Shown piece by piece: positions 47,091 through 55,689 of a stretch of 64,000 bases of DNA. The stretch is from an uncultured Rikenellaceae bacterium. Lineage in GTDB: Bacteria > Bacteroidota > Bacteroidia > Bacteroidales > Rikenellaceae. Under the pieces are notes generated by a model. It made no database searches. It was not told where the DNA came from and was given only the letters and a program-made list of their open reading frames with translations. The stretch lies in NCBI GenBank assembly GCA_947038405.1, contig CAMQVY010000005.1, positions 1 through 64,000 of the forward strand. The letters run 5' to 3'. Each line of letters starts with the position of its first letter. The first letter of the stretch is position 1. A program made the position numbers and the translations under genes.

Positions 47091-47402
47091 TTATTTAACC
47101 TCTTCAAAATCAACATACTCGCCTACGTTTTGGCTCACTTTTTTCTCTGTGCTTGTAGATTGTTGCACCTGTATTTTGCCCTCTTGTTTTTTTGCTTTCT
47201 CCTTAACTTCTTCTTTATCTGTCCCATTGTGTGGGCGATTCCAATTAGATTGATTTTGTCCAGTGTAGTTGCCTTTGGCTCCGAATTGCTGTTGAAATTC
47301 TCTCTGTTTTTTCTTTATAAAGTAACTTAGTGCAATACGACCAATAAATCCTAGTAGGTAAAAACCTAAAATGGTACATATTATAAATATCAAAAATCCC
47401 AT
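47091..47402 (-). CDS. DUF4834-like small membrane protein
   Basis: 103 residues. The N-terminal helix (FLIFIICTILGFYLLGFIGRIALSYFI) is followed by a charged, Gln/Lys-rich tail that ends in EYVDFEEVK, the plan of the Bacteroidota DUF4834 family. Its function is unknown. It is first in a run with the MlaE- and MlaF-like genes, 2 bp before mlaE. Confidence 0.75.
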   Translation of the reverse strand: MGFLIFIICTILGFYLLGFIGRIALSYFIKKKQREFQQQFGAKGNYTGQNQSNWNRPHNGTDKEEVKEKAKKQEGKIQVQQSTSTEKKVSQNVGEYVDFEEVK

Positions 47403-47441
47403 GTTGTGAGTTTAAATTATTTTTGAATAATATTAATTATT

Positions 47442-47482
47442 ATGCACAGAAAAAAAATGTGCATTAGTGAAGTGCAAATATA
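47442..47482 (-). promoter_or_regulatory. Putative promoter and leader hairpin before the DUF4834-mla operon
   Basis: TATATTTG on the minus strand (47482 to 47475). Just downstream in the leader ATGCACA (47442-47448) and TGTGCAT (47458-47464) form a short inverted repeat. The remaining gap up to the tRNA gene shows only that gene's promoter. Confidence 0.4.
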
Positions 47483-47695
47483 ACGAGTTTTTTTTGAATT
47501 AAGTACACTATCTTGTCATTGCATTGAAATTTATCGTTTAATTAGTTGTGATTATATGTTTTATAGTAGTAAAAAACTTGTTATTAAGAGAGAATGATTC
47601 TTTATTTATTTACTGATTTACAGATGACTACTCCTTACAATTAGCAGATATTATGATAGTGAATCGGATCGTAGGGTTAAAATTTAGTTATTCTA

Positions 47696-47725
47696 TTGTA
47701 TAATTATTTTTTTTGTTTATCTTTG
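47696..47725 (+). promoter_or_regulatory. tRNA-Met promoter
   Basis: TTG at 47696-47698 and TATCTTTG at 47718-47725, spacing 19: an excellent Bacteroidota promoter 22 bp before the tRNA. Confidence 0.7.
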
Positions 47726-47747
47726 CACAGCTTTTAAGAGATTAAAT

Positions 47748-47821
47748 GGCGGGATAGCTCAGCTGGTTAGAGCACATGATTCATAATCATGAGGTCCCGG
47801 GTTCAAGTCCCGGTCCCGCTA
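47748..47821 (+). tRNA. tRNA-Met (anticodon CAT), probably elongator
   Basis: The cloverleaf is complete: acceptor GGCGGGA with TCCCGCT, D stem GCTC/GAGC, anticodon stem CATGA/TCATG with loop TTCATAA (anticodon 47782-47784), T stem CCGGG/CCCGG with TTCAAGT. The discriminator is A and CCA is not encoded. The anticodon stem lacks the three G-C pairs of an initiator tRNA. A tRNA-Ile with lysidine-modified CAT is the less likely alternative. Confidence 0.93.
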
Positions 47822-48016
47822 CAAGTTAAAGACTAAGCAGTTACATGAATAATGTAGCTGCTTTTTTTGTACACTAAAATGTGGCGTTGCATGTGCCTAG
47901 CGGAGAAGTGTTCCTAAAAGGGTGTATTCTTCAAGCGTTCTATATCGACTACACTTATAATAATTTATAAAGAGGCTTAATATCCACGAATAGTTAAACA
48001 TATTTTAAAGTTATGA

Positions 48017-48024
48017 TAACTTTG
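48017..48024 (+). promoter_or_regulatory. Putative -7 element of the cytochrome bd operon
   Basis: TAACTTTG, 51 bp before the ATG at 48075; no TTG at the usual spacing. Confidence 0.4.
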
Positions 48025-48074
48025 TCACAATATTTGTAGTGAAATAGTTTAATGTTATAAATGCCTCTGAAAGT

Positions 48075-48278
48075 ATGGGTCTACTAAAAGGAATATTTTA
48101 TTTTTATGTCAACGGCTTTCGTGAGATGAAGGTCGGTAAGCAGTTATGGTTATTAATACTACTAAAACTGTTTATTATGTTTGTCATTATTAAACTGCTA
48201 TTTTTTAGAAGTAAGACACCTAACTTTGATAATAAATCTGATAAGGCGATCTACTACAGAGAGCAACTTACAAATTAA
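48075..48278 (+). CDS. DUF4492-type small membrane protein next to cydA
   Basis: 67 residues. A basic N-terminal part (FYFYVNGFREMKVGKQLW) is followed by one membrane helix (LLILLKLFIMFVIIKLLFF) and a charged tail. This is the DUF4492 pattern, found directly before cydA in Bacteroidota. It lies 14 bp before cydA. It may play the part that CydX has in E. coli (stability of the oxidase), though that is inference. Confidence 0.8.
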   Translation: MGLLKGIFYFYVNGFREMKVGKQLWLLILLKLFIMFVIIKLLFFRSKTPNFDNKSDKAIYYREQLTN

Positions 48279-48292
48279 ATAATTTTATATTT

Positions 48293-49849
48293 ATGTTTGA
48301 ACTAATTGATTGGTCGAGGGCTCAATTTGCTCTTACTGCAATGTATCACTGGATCTTTGTCTCTTTGACGCTAGGTTTAGGATTTATATGTGCGATAATG
48401 GAGACTATATACCTTAGAAAAGGTAAAGATCCAAAATGGAAAAGTGCTACTAAATTTTGGATGAAACTTTTTGCAATTAACTTTGCCGTTGGAGTTGCTA
48501 CTGGTATAATTTTGGAATTTCAGTTCGGTACTAATTGGTCTAATTACTCATATTTTGTAGGGGATATTTTCGGAGCACCATTAGCTATTGAGGGTATGTT
48601 TGCATTTTTTATGGAGTCTACATTTGTGGCGGTGATGTATTTCGGATGGGATAAGGTTTCTGATAGATTTCACCTGACAGCAACTTGGTTAACGGCCTTT
48701 GGTGTTGTTCTATCTGCAATATGGATTCTTATTGCGAATGCGTGGATGCAATACCCAGTTGGAATGGAATTCAATCTGCAAACGGCACGTAGTGAGATGG
48801 TTGATTTTTTCGCACTTGTTTTCTCCGAAGTTGCAATTGTTAAGTTTTGGCACTCTATTATGACTGGCTCTCTTACCGCTGCGGTGTTTGTTACGGGTAT
48901 ATCCGCATGGTTCTTGTTGAAGAGGAGAGATGTTGATTTTGCGAATAAAAGTATAAAAGTTGCATCGATTGTGGGTATCATTGCGAGTATTGCTGTTGCT
49001 TATACGGGAGATAAATCAGCAGTTCAAGTTGCGTCGCATCAACCTGTGAAATTTGCTGCATTTGAGGCTATATATGAGGGTGCGGAGAGTGCAGATTTAA
49101 CACTATTCGGATTTTTGAACTCTGATAAAACTCTTCATAATGATGAAGAGGTATTTAATGGAGAGTGGAAGGTTGAATCATTACTCTCTTTTTTAGCATT
49201 CCATGATATGGGCTCTTTTGTTCCAGGGTTTGAGGATCTTGTATATGGAAATGAAGAGAGAGGGATTATGGGTGCTGATGAGAAAATGGAGAGGGGGCAA
49301 TTTGCAATAGAGCAGGTGAGAAGATATAATCAAGCTGTAAAGAGTAATGATTTGGAGACTAAAAATGAGATAATCGGGCTTTTTGATCGCTCAACAGAGG
49401 AGGGTATGGCATTCCATGATGAGTACTTTAGTTATTTTGGATATGGGTATCTAACCTCTCCAGATGAGATCATTCCTCCTATTGGATTGGTATTTTATAG
49501 TTTTAGGGTAATGGTTGGTTTGGGATTGTACTTTATATTTATGTTTATTGCGGTGCTGTGGCTTCAGTATAAAAATATTCTCGGCAAATATAAAGTTGTG
49601 CATTATATATTAATAATCTCAATCCCTTTTGTATATATATCATCTCAAGCGGGTTGGATTGTCTCAGAGGTGGGGCGTCAACCATGGACAGTTCAAGATT
49701 TACTCCCTGTTTCTGCATCTTTGTCGAGTATAAACTCTGTTAATGTTATTACTACATTTTTCATATTTGCGACTTTGTTTACGATACTTCTTATTGCAGA
49801 GCTTAAAATTATGTTTAAACAGATTAAGATAGGTCCACAAGAGGATTAG
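48293..49849 (+). CDS. cydA: Cytochrome bd ubiquinol oxidase subunit I
   Basis: 518 residues, many membrane helices. His19 in TAMYHWIFVSLTLG is the heme b595 ligand position, and the VGRQPWTVQDLLP segment near the C-terminus is a CydA hallmark. The Q-loop region between about 250 and 330 is of the extended-Bacteroidota kind. It oxidises quinol and reduces O2 at very low concentrations, serving respiration or oxygen removal in an anaerobe. Confidence 0.97.
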   Translation: MFELIDWSRAQFALTAMYHWIFVSLTLGLGFICAIMETIYLRKGKDPKWKSATKFWMKLFAINFAVGVATGIILEFQFGTNWSNYSYFVGDIFGAPLAIEGMFAFFMESTFVAVMYFGWDKVSDRFHLTATWLTAFGVVLSAIWILIANAWMQYPVGMEFNLQTARSEMVDFFALVFSEVAIVKFWHSIMTGSLTAAVFVTGISAWFLLKRRDVDFANKSIKVASIVGIIASIAVAYTGDKSAVQVASHQPVKFAAFEAIYEGAESADLTLFGFLNSDKTLHNDEEVFNGEWKVESLLSFLAFHDMGSFVPGFEDLVYGNEERGIMGADEKMERGQFAIEQVRRYNQAVKSNDLETKNEIIGLFDRSTEEGMAFHDEYFSYFGYGYLTSPDEIIPPIGLVFYSFRVMVGLGLYFIFMFIAVLWLQYKNILGKYKVVHYILIISIPFVYISSQAGWIVSEVGRQPWTVQDLLPVSASLSSINSVNVITTFFIFATLFTILLIAELKIMFKQIKIGPQED

Positions 49850-49871
49850 TTTATATTTAAAAATTACAATT

Positions 49872-51014
49872 ATGGAAATTTACTCACTTTTACAGCACTA
49901 TTGGTGGTTTATAATATCTCTGCTTACAGGTATTTTAGTTTTTATGTTATTTGTGCAGGGCGGGCAGACTTTGATATATAGTATCGGGAAGGAGCAGCCC
50001 GAAAGAGATCGGATACTTGGGGCTTTAGGGCATAAGTGGGAGATTACATTTACAACTCTTGTAACTTTCGGCGGGGCATTTTTCGCATCATTTCCGCTCT
50101 TCTATTCGACTAGTTTTGGTGGGGCATTTTATGTATGGATGTTAATCCTCCTAGTATTTGTTATACAAGCTGTCGGATATGAGTTTCGTAAAAAGCCATC
50201 TAATTTATTAGGAGAGAGAACGTACGATTTTTTTCTGTTTTTAAATGGTTTTCTGGGGACACTCCTCTTAGGATGTGCTGTTGGTACTATGTTTACTGGT
50301 GGCGAGTTTGTTGTTAACCGCAATAATATTGTCAACACAGTGGGACAAAATGTGATTTCAGTGTGGCAAAATCCGCTACTGGGACTTGAGGCGCTATTTG
50401 ATTATCGAAATGTCGCACTTGGGTTAGCTGTTTTTTTCTTGTCAAGAGTCCTTGCAATACACTACTTCTTCAACTCTGTAAGTACAAAAAAAATTAGGGC
50501 GAAAGCGAAGAGACCGCTATTGATCTCTTCAATTGGATTTGTTGTTAGTTTTTTAACATTTCTGATCTCTATACTATTCAGTAGTGGAGTAACCTATGAT
50601 CCTCTTTTAGAGACCTTTTTACGGGAGGACTTTAAGTATTTTATTAATATGCTTGAACTACCCATTGTCTCATCTCTTCTTATTGTTGGAGTAGTTGCTG
50701 TTTTATATGCTATATTTATTGGATTGACAAAGCGGAGTGACAATGCTATATGGTTTAGTGGTGCAGGGACGATTGTTACGGTGACAATGTTACTCCTGTT
50801 GGCTGGATATAATAATACGGCATACTATCCGTCATTGTCCGATATAAATAGCTCTTTGACCATTTCAAATAGCTCTTCGAGTGAATTTACGCTCACTGTA
50901 ATGAGTTGCGTATCACTTATTATTCCAGTTGTTATTTGGTATATTTGGTATGCTTGGAAGAAGATGGGGCGCTACAATAATAAGAGTAGTGACCAATCTA
51001 ATTATAAAAAATAG
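49872..51014 (+). CDS. cydB: Cytochrome bd ubiquinol oxidase subunit II
   Basis: 380 residues with about eight or nine membrane helices. The opening LQHYWWFIISLLTGILVFMLFVQGGQTLIYSIGK and the KWEITFTTLVTFGGAFFASFPLFYSTSFGGAF segment are typical for CydB. It pairs with CydA 22 bp upstream. No cydDC assembly genes are nearby. Confidence 0.96.
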   Translation: MEIYSLLQHYWWFIISLLTGILVFMLFVQGGQTLIYSIGKEQPERDRILGALGHKWEITFTTLVTFGGAFFASFPLFYSTSFGGAFYVWMLILLVFVIQAVGYEFRKKPSNLLGERTYDFFLFLNGFLGTLLLGCAVGTMFTGGEFVVNRNNIVNTVGQNVISVWQNPLLGLEALFDYRNVALGLAVFFLSRVLAIHYFFNSVSTKKIRAKAKRPLLISSIGFVVSFLTFLISILFSSGVTYDPLLETFLREDFKYFINMLELPIVSSLLIVGVVAVLYAIFIGLTKRSDNAIWFSGAGTIVTVTMLLLLAGYNNTAYYPSLSDINSSLTISNSSSSEFTLTVMSCVSLIIPVVIWYIWYAWKKMGRYNNKSSDQSNYKK

Positions 51015-51022
51015 GTTATATG

Positions 51023-51074
51023 TCTCCTCGCTCATGCACTACCAACTGTTTAGGGCAGTTCAGACAAACTAAAT
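51023..51074 (+). repeat. Diverged two-hairpin repeat, copy R8
   Basis: TAGGGCAGTTC followed by GACAAACTAAA matches the second half and tail of R1; the first hairpin is decayed. It lies between cydB and argS. Confidence 0.6.
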
Positions 51075-51121
51075 ATCTTAGAATCGCTTAGGAAATAGAA
51101 CGTATTTATAAAAATTATATT

Positions 51122-51129
51122 TATCTTTG
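51122..51129 (+). promoter_or_regulatory. Putative -7 element of argS
   Basis: TATCTTTG, 47 bp before the argS ATG; the -33 region shows no clear TTG. Confidence 0.5.
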
Positions 51130-51176
51130 TCCTAATTTAGTTTAGAATATTAGAAAATATAGTTTAACGATACTTT

Positions 51177-52958
51177 ATGAATATAGAACAATTACTTCAG
51201 CAGAGAGCATTAGATGCAGTCTCAACACTTTATGCAATAGATCAGCAAGATTTAGTGCAGATACAGAAAACACGTAAAGAGTTTGTGGGAGATTTTACCC
51301 TTGTTGTGTTTCCTATTTTGAGACAAAGTAAGAAGTCTCCAGAAGCAACAGCAAATGAAATTGGTGAATTGATGGTTGCTAATAGCCCTGAAATTGACTC
51401 TTTTAATGTTGTTAAGGGTTTTCTAAACCTCTCGATGACTTCGTTATTCTGGACAGATGCACTAAATAGAGTCGTTGAGGATGCTAATTTTGGTGTTGCT
51501 GCGAGTACAAATAAGACTATAATGGTTGAGTACTCATCGCCTAATACAAATAAACCACTACATTTAGGTCATATTCGTAATAACCTTTTAGGATACTCTG
51601 TTTCTCAAATCTTGAAGGCTAATGGTCATAATGTTATCAAAGTAAATCTAGTTAACGATAGAGGTATTCATATCTGTAAGAGTATGCTTGCATGGCAGAA
51701 ATTTGGTAATGGAGAGACACCACAATCAACTGGAATGAAGGGTGACCATCTTGTTGGTAAGTATTATGTTGAGTTTGATAAGCACTATAAAAGTGAGATC
51801 AAATTATTGATGGAGCAGGGTATGAGTGAGGATGATGCCAAGAAAAATGCGCCAATGATACTTGAAGCTCAAGACATGTTGCGTAAGTGGGAGGCAAAGG
51901 ATAGTGAAGTATACTCTCTTTGGGAGACAATGAACGCATGGGTGTATGCTGGTTTTGATGTAACTTATAAAGCTTTAGGTGTTGATTTTGATAAAATATA
52001 CTATGAGTCTCAAACATATCTTTTAGGTAAAAGTATTGTTGATGAGGGTTTAAATAGGGGTGTTTTCTTCCGCAAAGAGGATAATTCAATTTGGATAGAC
52101 CTTGAGGCTGATGGTTTAGATCAGAAATTGCTTCTTAGAGCAGATGGAACGGCTGTTTATATGACTCAAGATTTAGGTACTGCTGTTACTCGTTTTGAAG
52201 AGAATAAGCTAGATGATTTGATATATGTAGTTGGTAATGAGCAAAATTATCACTTCCAAGTTCTAAAATTAATACTTAGTAAGTTAGGTCATAAGTGGTC
52301 AGATAATATTTCGCATCTTTCATATGGTATGGTCGAATTGCCAGAGGGTAAGATGAAATCTCGTGAGGGTACTGTTGTTGATGCAGATGAATTAGTTGCA
52401 GAGATGGTTGAGACTGCAAGAGATATGTCTAATGAACTTGGTAAGTTAGATAGCTGTACGGAAGATGAGGCTACAAAAATATGTAATATGGTTGGCTTAG
52501 GTGCGCTAAAATACTTTATTCTTAAAGTAGACCCTCGTAAGACAATGTTGTTTGATCCAAAGGAATCTATCGATTTTAATGGTAATACAGGACCATTTAT
52601 ACAGTATACTCATGCGCGTATATGTTCAATACTACGTAAGGCTGAGGAGGCTAAAATTAACTTTGAAGGTAGTGTTGATATGGGAGCATTATCACCAGTG
52701 GAGATTACTCTTGTTAAGATGATCGTTGATTATCCTGCGGCAGTTAAGCAGGCTGGAGAGACATTCTCACCAGCAATTGTAGGTAGTTATGTATATGACT
52801 TAGTTAAGTTATTCAATAGCTACTACCATGATAATCCTATTATAAAAGAGGAGAATGTTGAGGTTCGTAAAGCTAAGTTGATTTTATCTGCTCAAATTGC
52901 AAAAATTATCGCAAAAGGTATGAATCTAATGGGTATTGATGTCCCTGAAAGAATGTAA
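51177..52958 (+). CDS. argS: Arginyl-tRNA synthetase
   Basis: 593 residues. The N-terminal Add1 domain leads to the HIGH motif in SSPNTNKPLHLGHIRNN. The KMSKS position is occupied by GKMKSREG, the common form in ArgS from this phylum. The C-terminal DALR anticodon-binding domain (FIQYTHARICSILRK ... LYDLVKLFNSYYHD-like region) is complete and ends GIDVPERM. It is monocistronic with its own promoter. Confidence 0.98.
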   Translation: MNIEQLLQQRALDAVSTLYAIDQQDLVQIQKTRKEFVGDFTLVVFPILRQSKKSPEATANEIGELMVANSPEIDSFNVVKGFLNLSMTSLFWTDALNRVVEDANFGVAASTNKTIMVEYSSPNTNKPLHLGHIRNNLLGYSVSQILKANGHNVIKVNLVNDRGIHICKSMLAWQKFGNGETPQSTGMKGDHLVGKYYVEFDKHYKSEIKLLMEQGMSEDDAKKNAPMILEAQDMLRKWEAKDSEVYSLWETMNAWVYAGFDVTYKALGVDFDKIYYESQTYLLGKSIVDEGLNRGVFFRKEDNSIWIDLEADGLDQKLLLRADGTAVYMTQDLGTAVTRFEENKLDDLIYVVGNEQNYHFQVLKLILSKLGHKWSDNISHLSYGMVELPEGKMKSREGTVVDADELVAEMVETARDMSNELGKLDSCTEDEATKICNMVGLGALKYFILKVDPRKTMLFDPKESIDFNGNTGPFIQYTHARICSILRKAEEAKINFEGSVDMGALSPVEITLVKMIVDYPAAVKQAGETFSPAIVGSYVYDLVKLFNSYYHDNPIIKEENVEVRKAKLILSAQIAKIIAKGMNLMGIDVPERM

Positions 52959-53022
52959 TATTTACTCTATTTTATCTGCTTGCAACTATTTGGTGTTGTT
53001 TGCATGTTAGAGTTAAAGAAGT

Positions 53023-53061
53023 AAGAAGCTGTCTCAAAATTAGCATTTTGGGCAGCTTCTT
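53023..53061 (+). terminator. Rho-independent terminator of argS
   Basis: 18/17-nt arms (53023-53040 with 53045-53061, one bulge) and a TAGC loop, followed by TTTATT. It is 64 bp past the argS stop. Confidence 0.85.
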
Positions 53062-53100
53062 TTATTAAATACATTTAAGCCATAACTTGTAATGATTTCG

Positions 53101-53108
53101 TATCTTTG
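53101..53108 (+). promoter_or_regulatory. Putative -7 element of the DEAD-box gene
   Basis: TATCTTTG, 39 bp before the ATG at 53148. This excludes the upstream TTG at 53106 as start codon. Confidence 0.5.
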
Positions 53109-53147
53109 TCTCTTGAAGCAATGCTGTTAATTAATTATACAATAATT

Positions 53148-54344
53148 ATGAATTTTGAAACACTGGGACTAACCTCTAATTTAATTAGTCAACTCAATAA
53201 ATATAATATATCAGAGCCTACAGAGATTCAGCATGTAGTTATTCCTAAAATACTATCTGGAGATAGTGTATTAGCGACATCTCAGACAGGAAGTGGTAAG
53301 ACACTTGCCTATCTTCTGCCATTAGTGCAGTTAATAACGACACAAAAGGTAGATAATGAGATTCAAGCGGTGATTTTGGCTCCTACACGCGAACTTGCTC
53401 AGCAAATTGGAGAGGTTTGTGAGATGTTATGTGAGGTTACCGATTTACTACATACGGTTTTGTATGGTGGTGTTGAGTATGCACCACAGGTAGAGTCTTT
53501 AAGTCGCATACCTCATATTATTATTGCAACTCCCGGTAGAGTGATAGACCTACTGGAACAGAGTCTCTTTACTATGAGTGATCTGAAATATTTTGTGTTA
53601 GATGAAGTGGATCAAATGCTAGATTTAGGTTTTAGAGAGCCAATATTAAATCTTTCAAAGTTGAGGGCAAAGAGTGCAATGACGTTATGTTTCTCTGCAA
53701 CAATACCAGAGAAAGTGAGCCAAATAGTTTTTGAGTTAGATGGTAATATTGAAAATATAAGTATAGATAATCAAAAATTAGCTGTTGAATTAATTGAGCA
53801 GTTTGGATATTTTGTGGAGCAGCGCATGATGGACCCACTACTACTTCATGTATTAAGGAGCGAGAAGCCGCAACATGTTATTCTATTTACTCGCTCACGC
53901 AAAATGGCAGATAGGCTTGCGAAGTTACTTGTAGAGAACAATATGAGTGCTGAGGCTATGCATAGCGACCGTTCGCAAACAGCTCGACAATATATCTTAG
54001 GACGATTTAAATCTGGAGAGACTCGGATTATTGTTGCGACAGACCTTATTGCACGAGGTATTGATGTTGAGAATGTGACTCATGTCATTAACTATGGATT
54101 ACCCCAAGATCCTGAGCAATACATACATCGTATAGGTCGTACGGGGAGAGCTGGTCGCACTGGGAAGGCTATTTCGCTGTGTTGTCCTATTGAGAAAACT
54201 CTTCTTGGAGCTACATGTAAGCTAATGAAGCAACACATCACAATGAACACAAACCATCCTTATCAAACAGCGGAACTAACTAAATTGATGGCTCTAAATG
54301 ATGCTCCAATAAAGTCAGATAAGTTGAAAAGGAGACGTAAGTAA
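53148..54344 (+). CDS. DEAD-box ATP-dependent RNA helicase (RhlE-like)
   Basis: 398 residues from the ATG at 53148. Motifs in order: Q motif (EPTEIQHVVIPKI), motif I QTGSGKT, Ia PTRELAQQ, Ib TPGRV, and motif II, which reads DEVDQMLD rather than DEAD. Motif III is SATIP, V is ATDLIARGIDVENV and VI is HRIGRTGRAG. The variant DEVD keeps the catalytic Asp-Glu. A short basic tail ends the protein. It probably remodels rRNA or mRNA. The phosphatase gene follows 32 bp later. Confidence 0.93.
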   Translation: MNFETLGLTSNLISQLNKYNISEPTEIQHVVIPKILSGDSVLATSQTGSGKTLAYLLPLVQLITTQKVDNEIQAVILAPTRELAQQIGEVCEMLCEVTDLLHTVLYGGVEYAPQVESLSRIPHIIIATPGRVIDLLEQSLFTMSDLKYFVLDEVDQMLDLGFREPILNLSKLRAKSAMTLCFSATIPEKVSQIVFELDGNIENISIDNQKLAVELIEQFGYFVEQRMMDPLLLHVLRSEKPQHVILFTRSRKMADRLAKLLVENNMSAEAMHSDRSQTARQYILGRFKSGETRIIVATDLIARGIDVENVTHVINYGLPQDPEQYIHRIGRTGRAGRTGKAISLCCPIEKTLLGATCKLMKQHITMNTNHPYQTAELTKLMALNDAPIKSDKLKRRRK

Positions 54345-54376
54345 ATAGGTTTTAAATAGATATTTAACAGTAAAAA

Positions 54377-55036
54377 ATGGGAATTAAATTAGTAATATTC
54401 GATCTTGACGGAACTCTTATTAACTCAATAGGAGGTTTGTCTGCGGCTTGTAATGCTGCGCTTGAGACAAATGGGTTTCCGACACATAGTGATGCTGATT
54501 ACTGTCAAATGGTTGGGAATGGTATTGGTAAGCTAGTTGAGCGAGCTATGCCAGAACATATGCGTACAGAAGAAAATATTCACAATATTAAAAATGAGTT
54601 TCTACAATTCTATACAAATAATATATCATTGAATACTTCTCCATATAGTGGAGTTACACAGCTACTTTCTGATTTAGAGAGGCTGGGTGTTATACTTGCT
54701 GTTGCATCGAACAAATTTCATAGTGGTACAGTAGAATTGGTTAAAACCTTTTTTGGTGATAATCTCTTCATAGCTGTTTCGGGTAACATCGAGGGTACTC
54801 CTCTTAAACCACATCCCCAAATTGTGGAGGATATTATAACTAAATCGGGAGTGTTAAAGAGTGAGGTACTTTATGTTGGAGATTCTGACGTTGATATAGA
54901 GACGGCTCGTAATGCAGGTGTTACAAGTGTTGGTGTTAGTTGGGGTTTACGAGGTCGTGAGGAGCTAATTGCGGCAAAGGCTGATGTCATTATTGATTAT
55001 GCACACCAACTACTGGATTATGTGAAAGAGTCGTAA
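54377..55036 (+). CDS. gph: HAD-family phosphoglycolate phosphatase
   Basis: 219 residues. HAD motif I is FDLDGTLINS, motif II includes VASNK, and motifs III-IV lie around KPHP and LYVGDSDVDIETARNAG. Size and cap type match Gph, which removes phosphate from 2-phosphoglycolate made during DNA repair. HAD substrate assignments from sequence alone are uncertain. It follows the helicase by 32 bp and is probably co-transcribed. Confidence 0.8.
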   Translation: MGIKLVIFDLDGTLINSIGGLSAACNAALETNGFPTHSDADYCQMVGNGIGKLVERAMPEHMRTEENIHNIKNEFLQFYTNNISLNTSPYSGVTQLLSDLERLGVILAVASNKFHSGTVELVKTFFGDNLFIAVSGNIEGTPLKPHPQIVEDIITKSGVLKSEVLYVGDSDVDIETARNAGVTSVGVSWGLRGREELIAAKADVIIDYAHQLLDYVKES

Positions 55037-55040
55037 TAAT

Positions 55041-55090
55041 TCGCTGCATTTATGTAGTGCCACTCGAATAGGGTAGTTATGTCAAATCAT
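55041..55090 (+). repeat. Diverged two-hairpin repeat, copy R9
   Basis: GTAGTGCCACTCGAATAGGG followed by TAGTTATGTCAAAT aligns with the second half of the family (compare CAGTTATGTCAAC in R5). Pairing is mostly lost. It lies between convergent genes. Confidence 0.45.
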
Positions 55091-55105
55091 GCGATCTATA
55101 AAGTC

Positions 55106-55687
55106 TTATAATATACTTCTCTTTAAGCGACTCAGATGCACAGGTGTAATGTTCAGATAAGACGCAATGTAGTGTTGTGAAATGCGCTGAAGTATGTCGG
55201 GAAACTGACATTTCATATTATTATACCTTTCGAGTGGAGTTAGCATGTATATGTCCTGAATTACACCACTCCATAGAAAGAAGTATTTTTCAGCAATTAT
55301 TCGTCCTAGTTTCTCTCCCTCACGTATGGATTTATATGTATCATTCAGCATATCGATAGATATTAACGCTAGATTAGTATCTTCTAGTGCTTGGATTGAG
55401 TATTTAGAGTGTGAGCCTTTTAGGAAACTTTCATAGTCTGTGGCGAAAGTATTCTCAAGAGAGAAGTGAAAAGTCTTCTCTTCTCCATTCTCATTTGTAA
55501 AATATGTTCTTAACACTCCATTAAGGACAAAATAGATATCGGAAGACAAAGAGCCTTCCGACAAAACTATTTCTCCCTTGCGAACTTTTCGGAATCGTAA
55601 CATTGATGAGAAATAATCCCACTCATCATCATTAAGTTCCACATATTGAGATAATAACTCTCGAATACTTTCATTAGCAGAGTTCAT
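55106..55687 (-). CDS. Crp/Fnr-type cyclic-nucleotide-binding-domain regulator
   Basis: 193 residues. The N-terminal cupin-like domain (VRKGEIVLSEGSLSSDIYFVLNGVLRTYF ... FATDYESFLKG) is of the CAP_ED type. The C-terminal part is a short helix-turn-helix that reads ISQHYIASYLNITPVHLSRLKRS, as in the many small Bacteroidota Crp-like proteins. There is no Fnr-type cysteine cluster. It is last in an operon with SDR and ALDH genes, 2 bp after ALDH, and may control that operon. The effector is unknown. Confidence 0.87.
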   Translation of the reverse strand: MNSANESIRELLSQYVELNDDEWDYFSSMLRFRKVRKGEIVLSEGSLSSDIYFVLNGVLRTYFTNENGEEKTFHFSLENTFATDYESFLKGSHSKYSIQALEDTNLALISIDMLNDTYKSIREGEKLGRIIAEKYFFLWSGVIQDIYMLTPLERYNNMKCQFPDILQRISQHYIASYLNITPVHLSRLKRSIL

Positions 55688-55689
55688 AA

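Noticed and set aside
47880-47950. GC-richer patch after the tRNA gene that might be another repeat copy
   Set aside because: Neither hairpin nor the tail motif can be aligned; similarity is too weak to call.
48011-48030. Possible Crp/Fnr site (TGA-N8-TCA) before the cytochrome bd operon
   Set aside because: Spacing differs from the known TGTGA-N6-TCACA and TTGAT-N4-ATCAA forms and it coincides with the -7 box.
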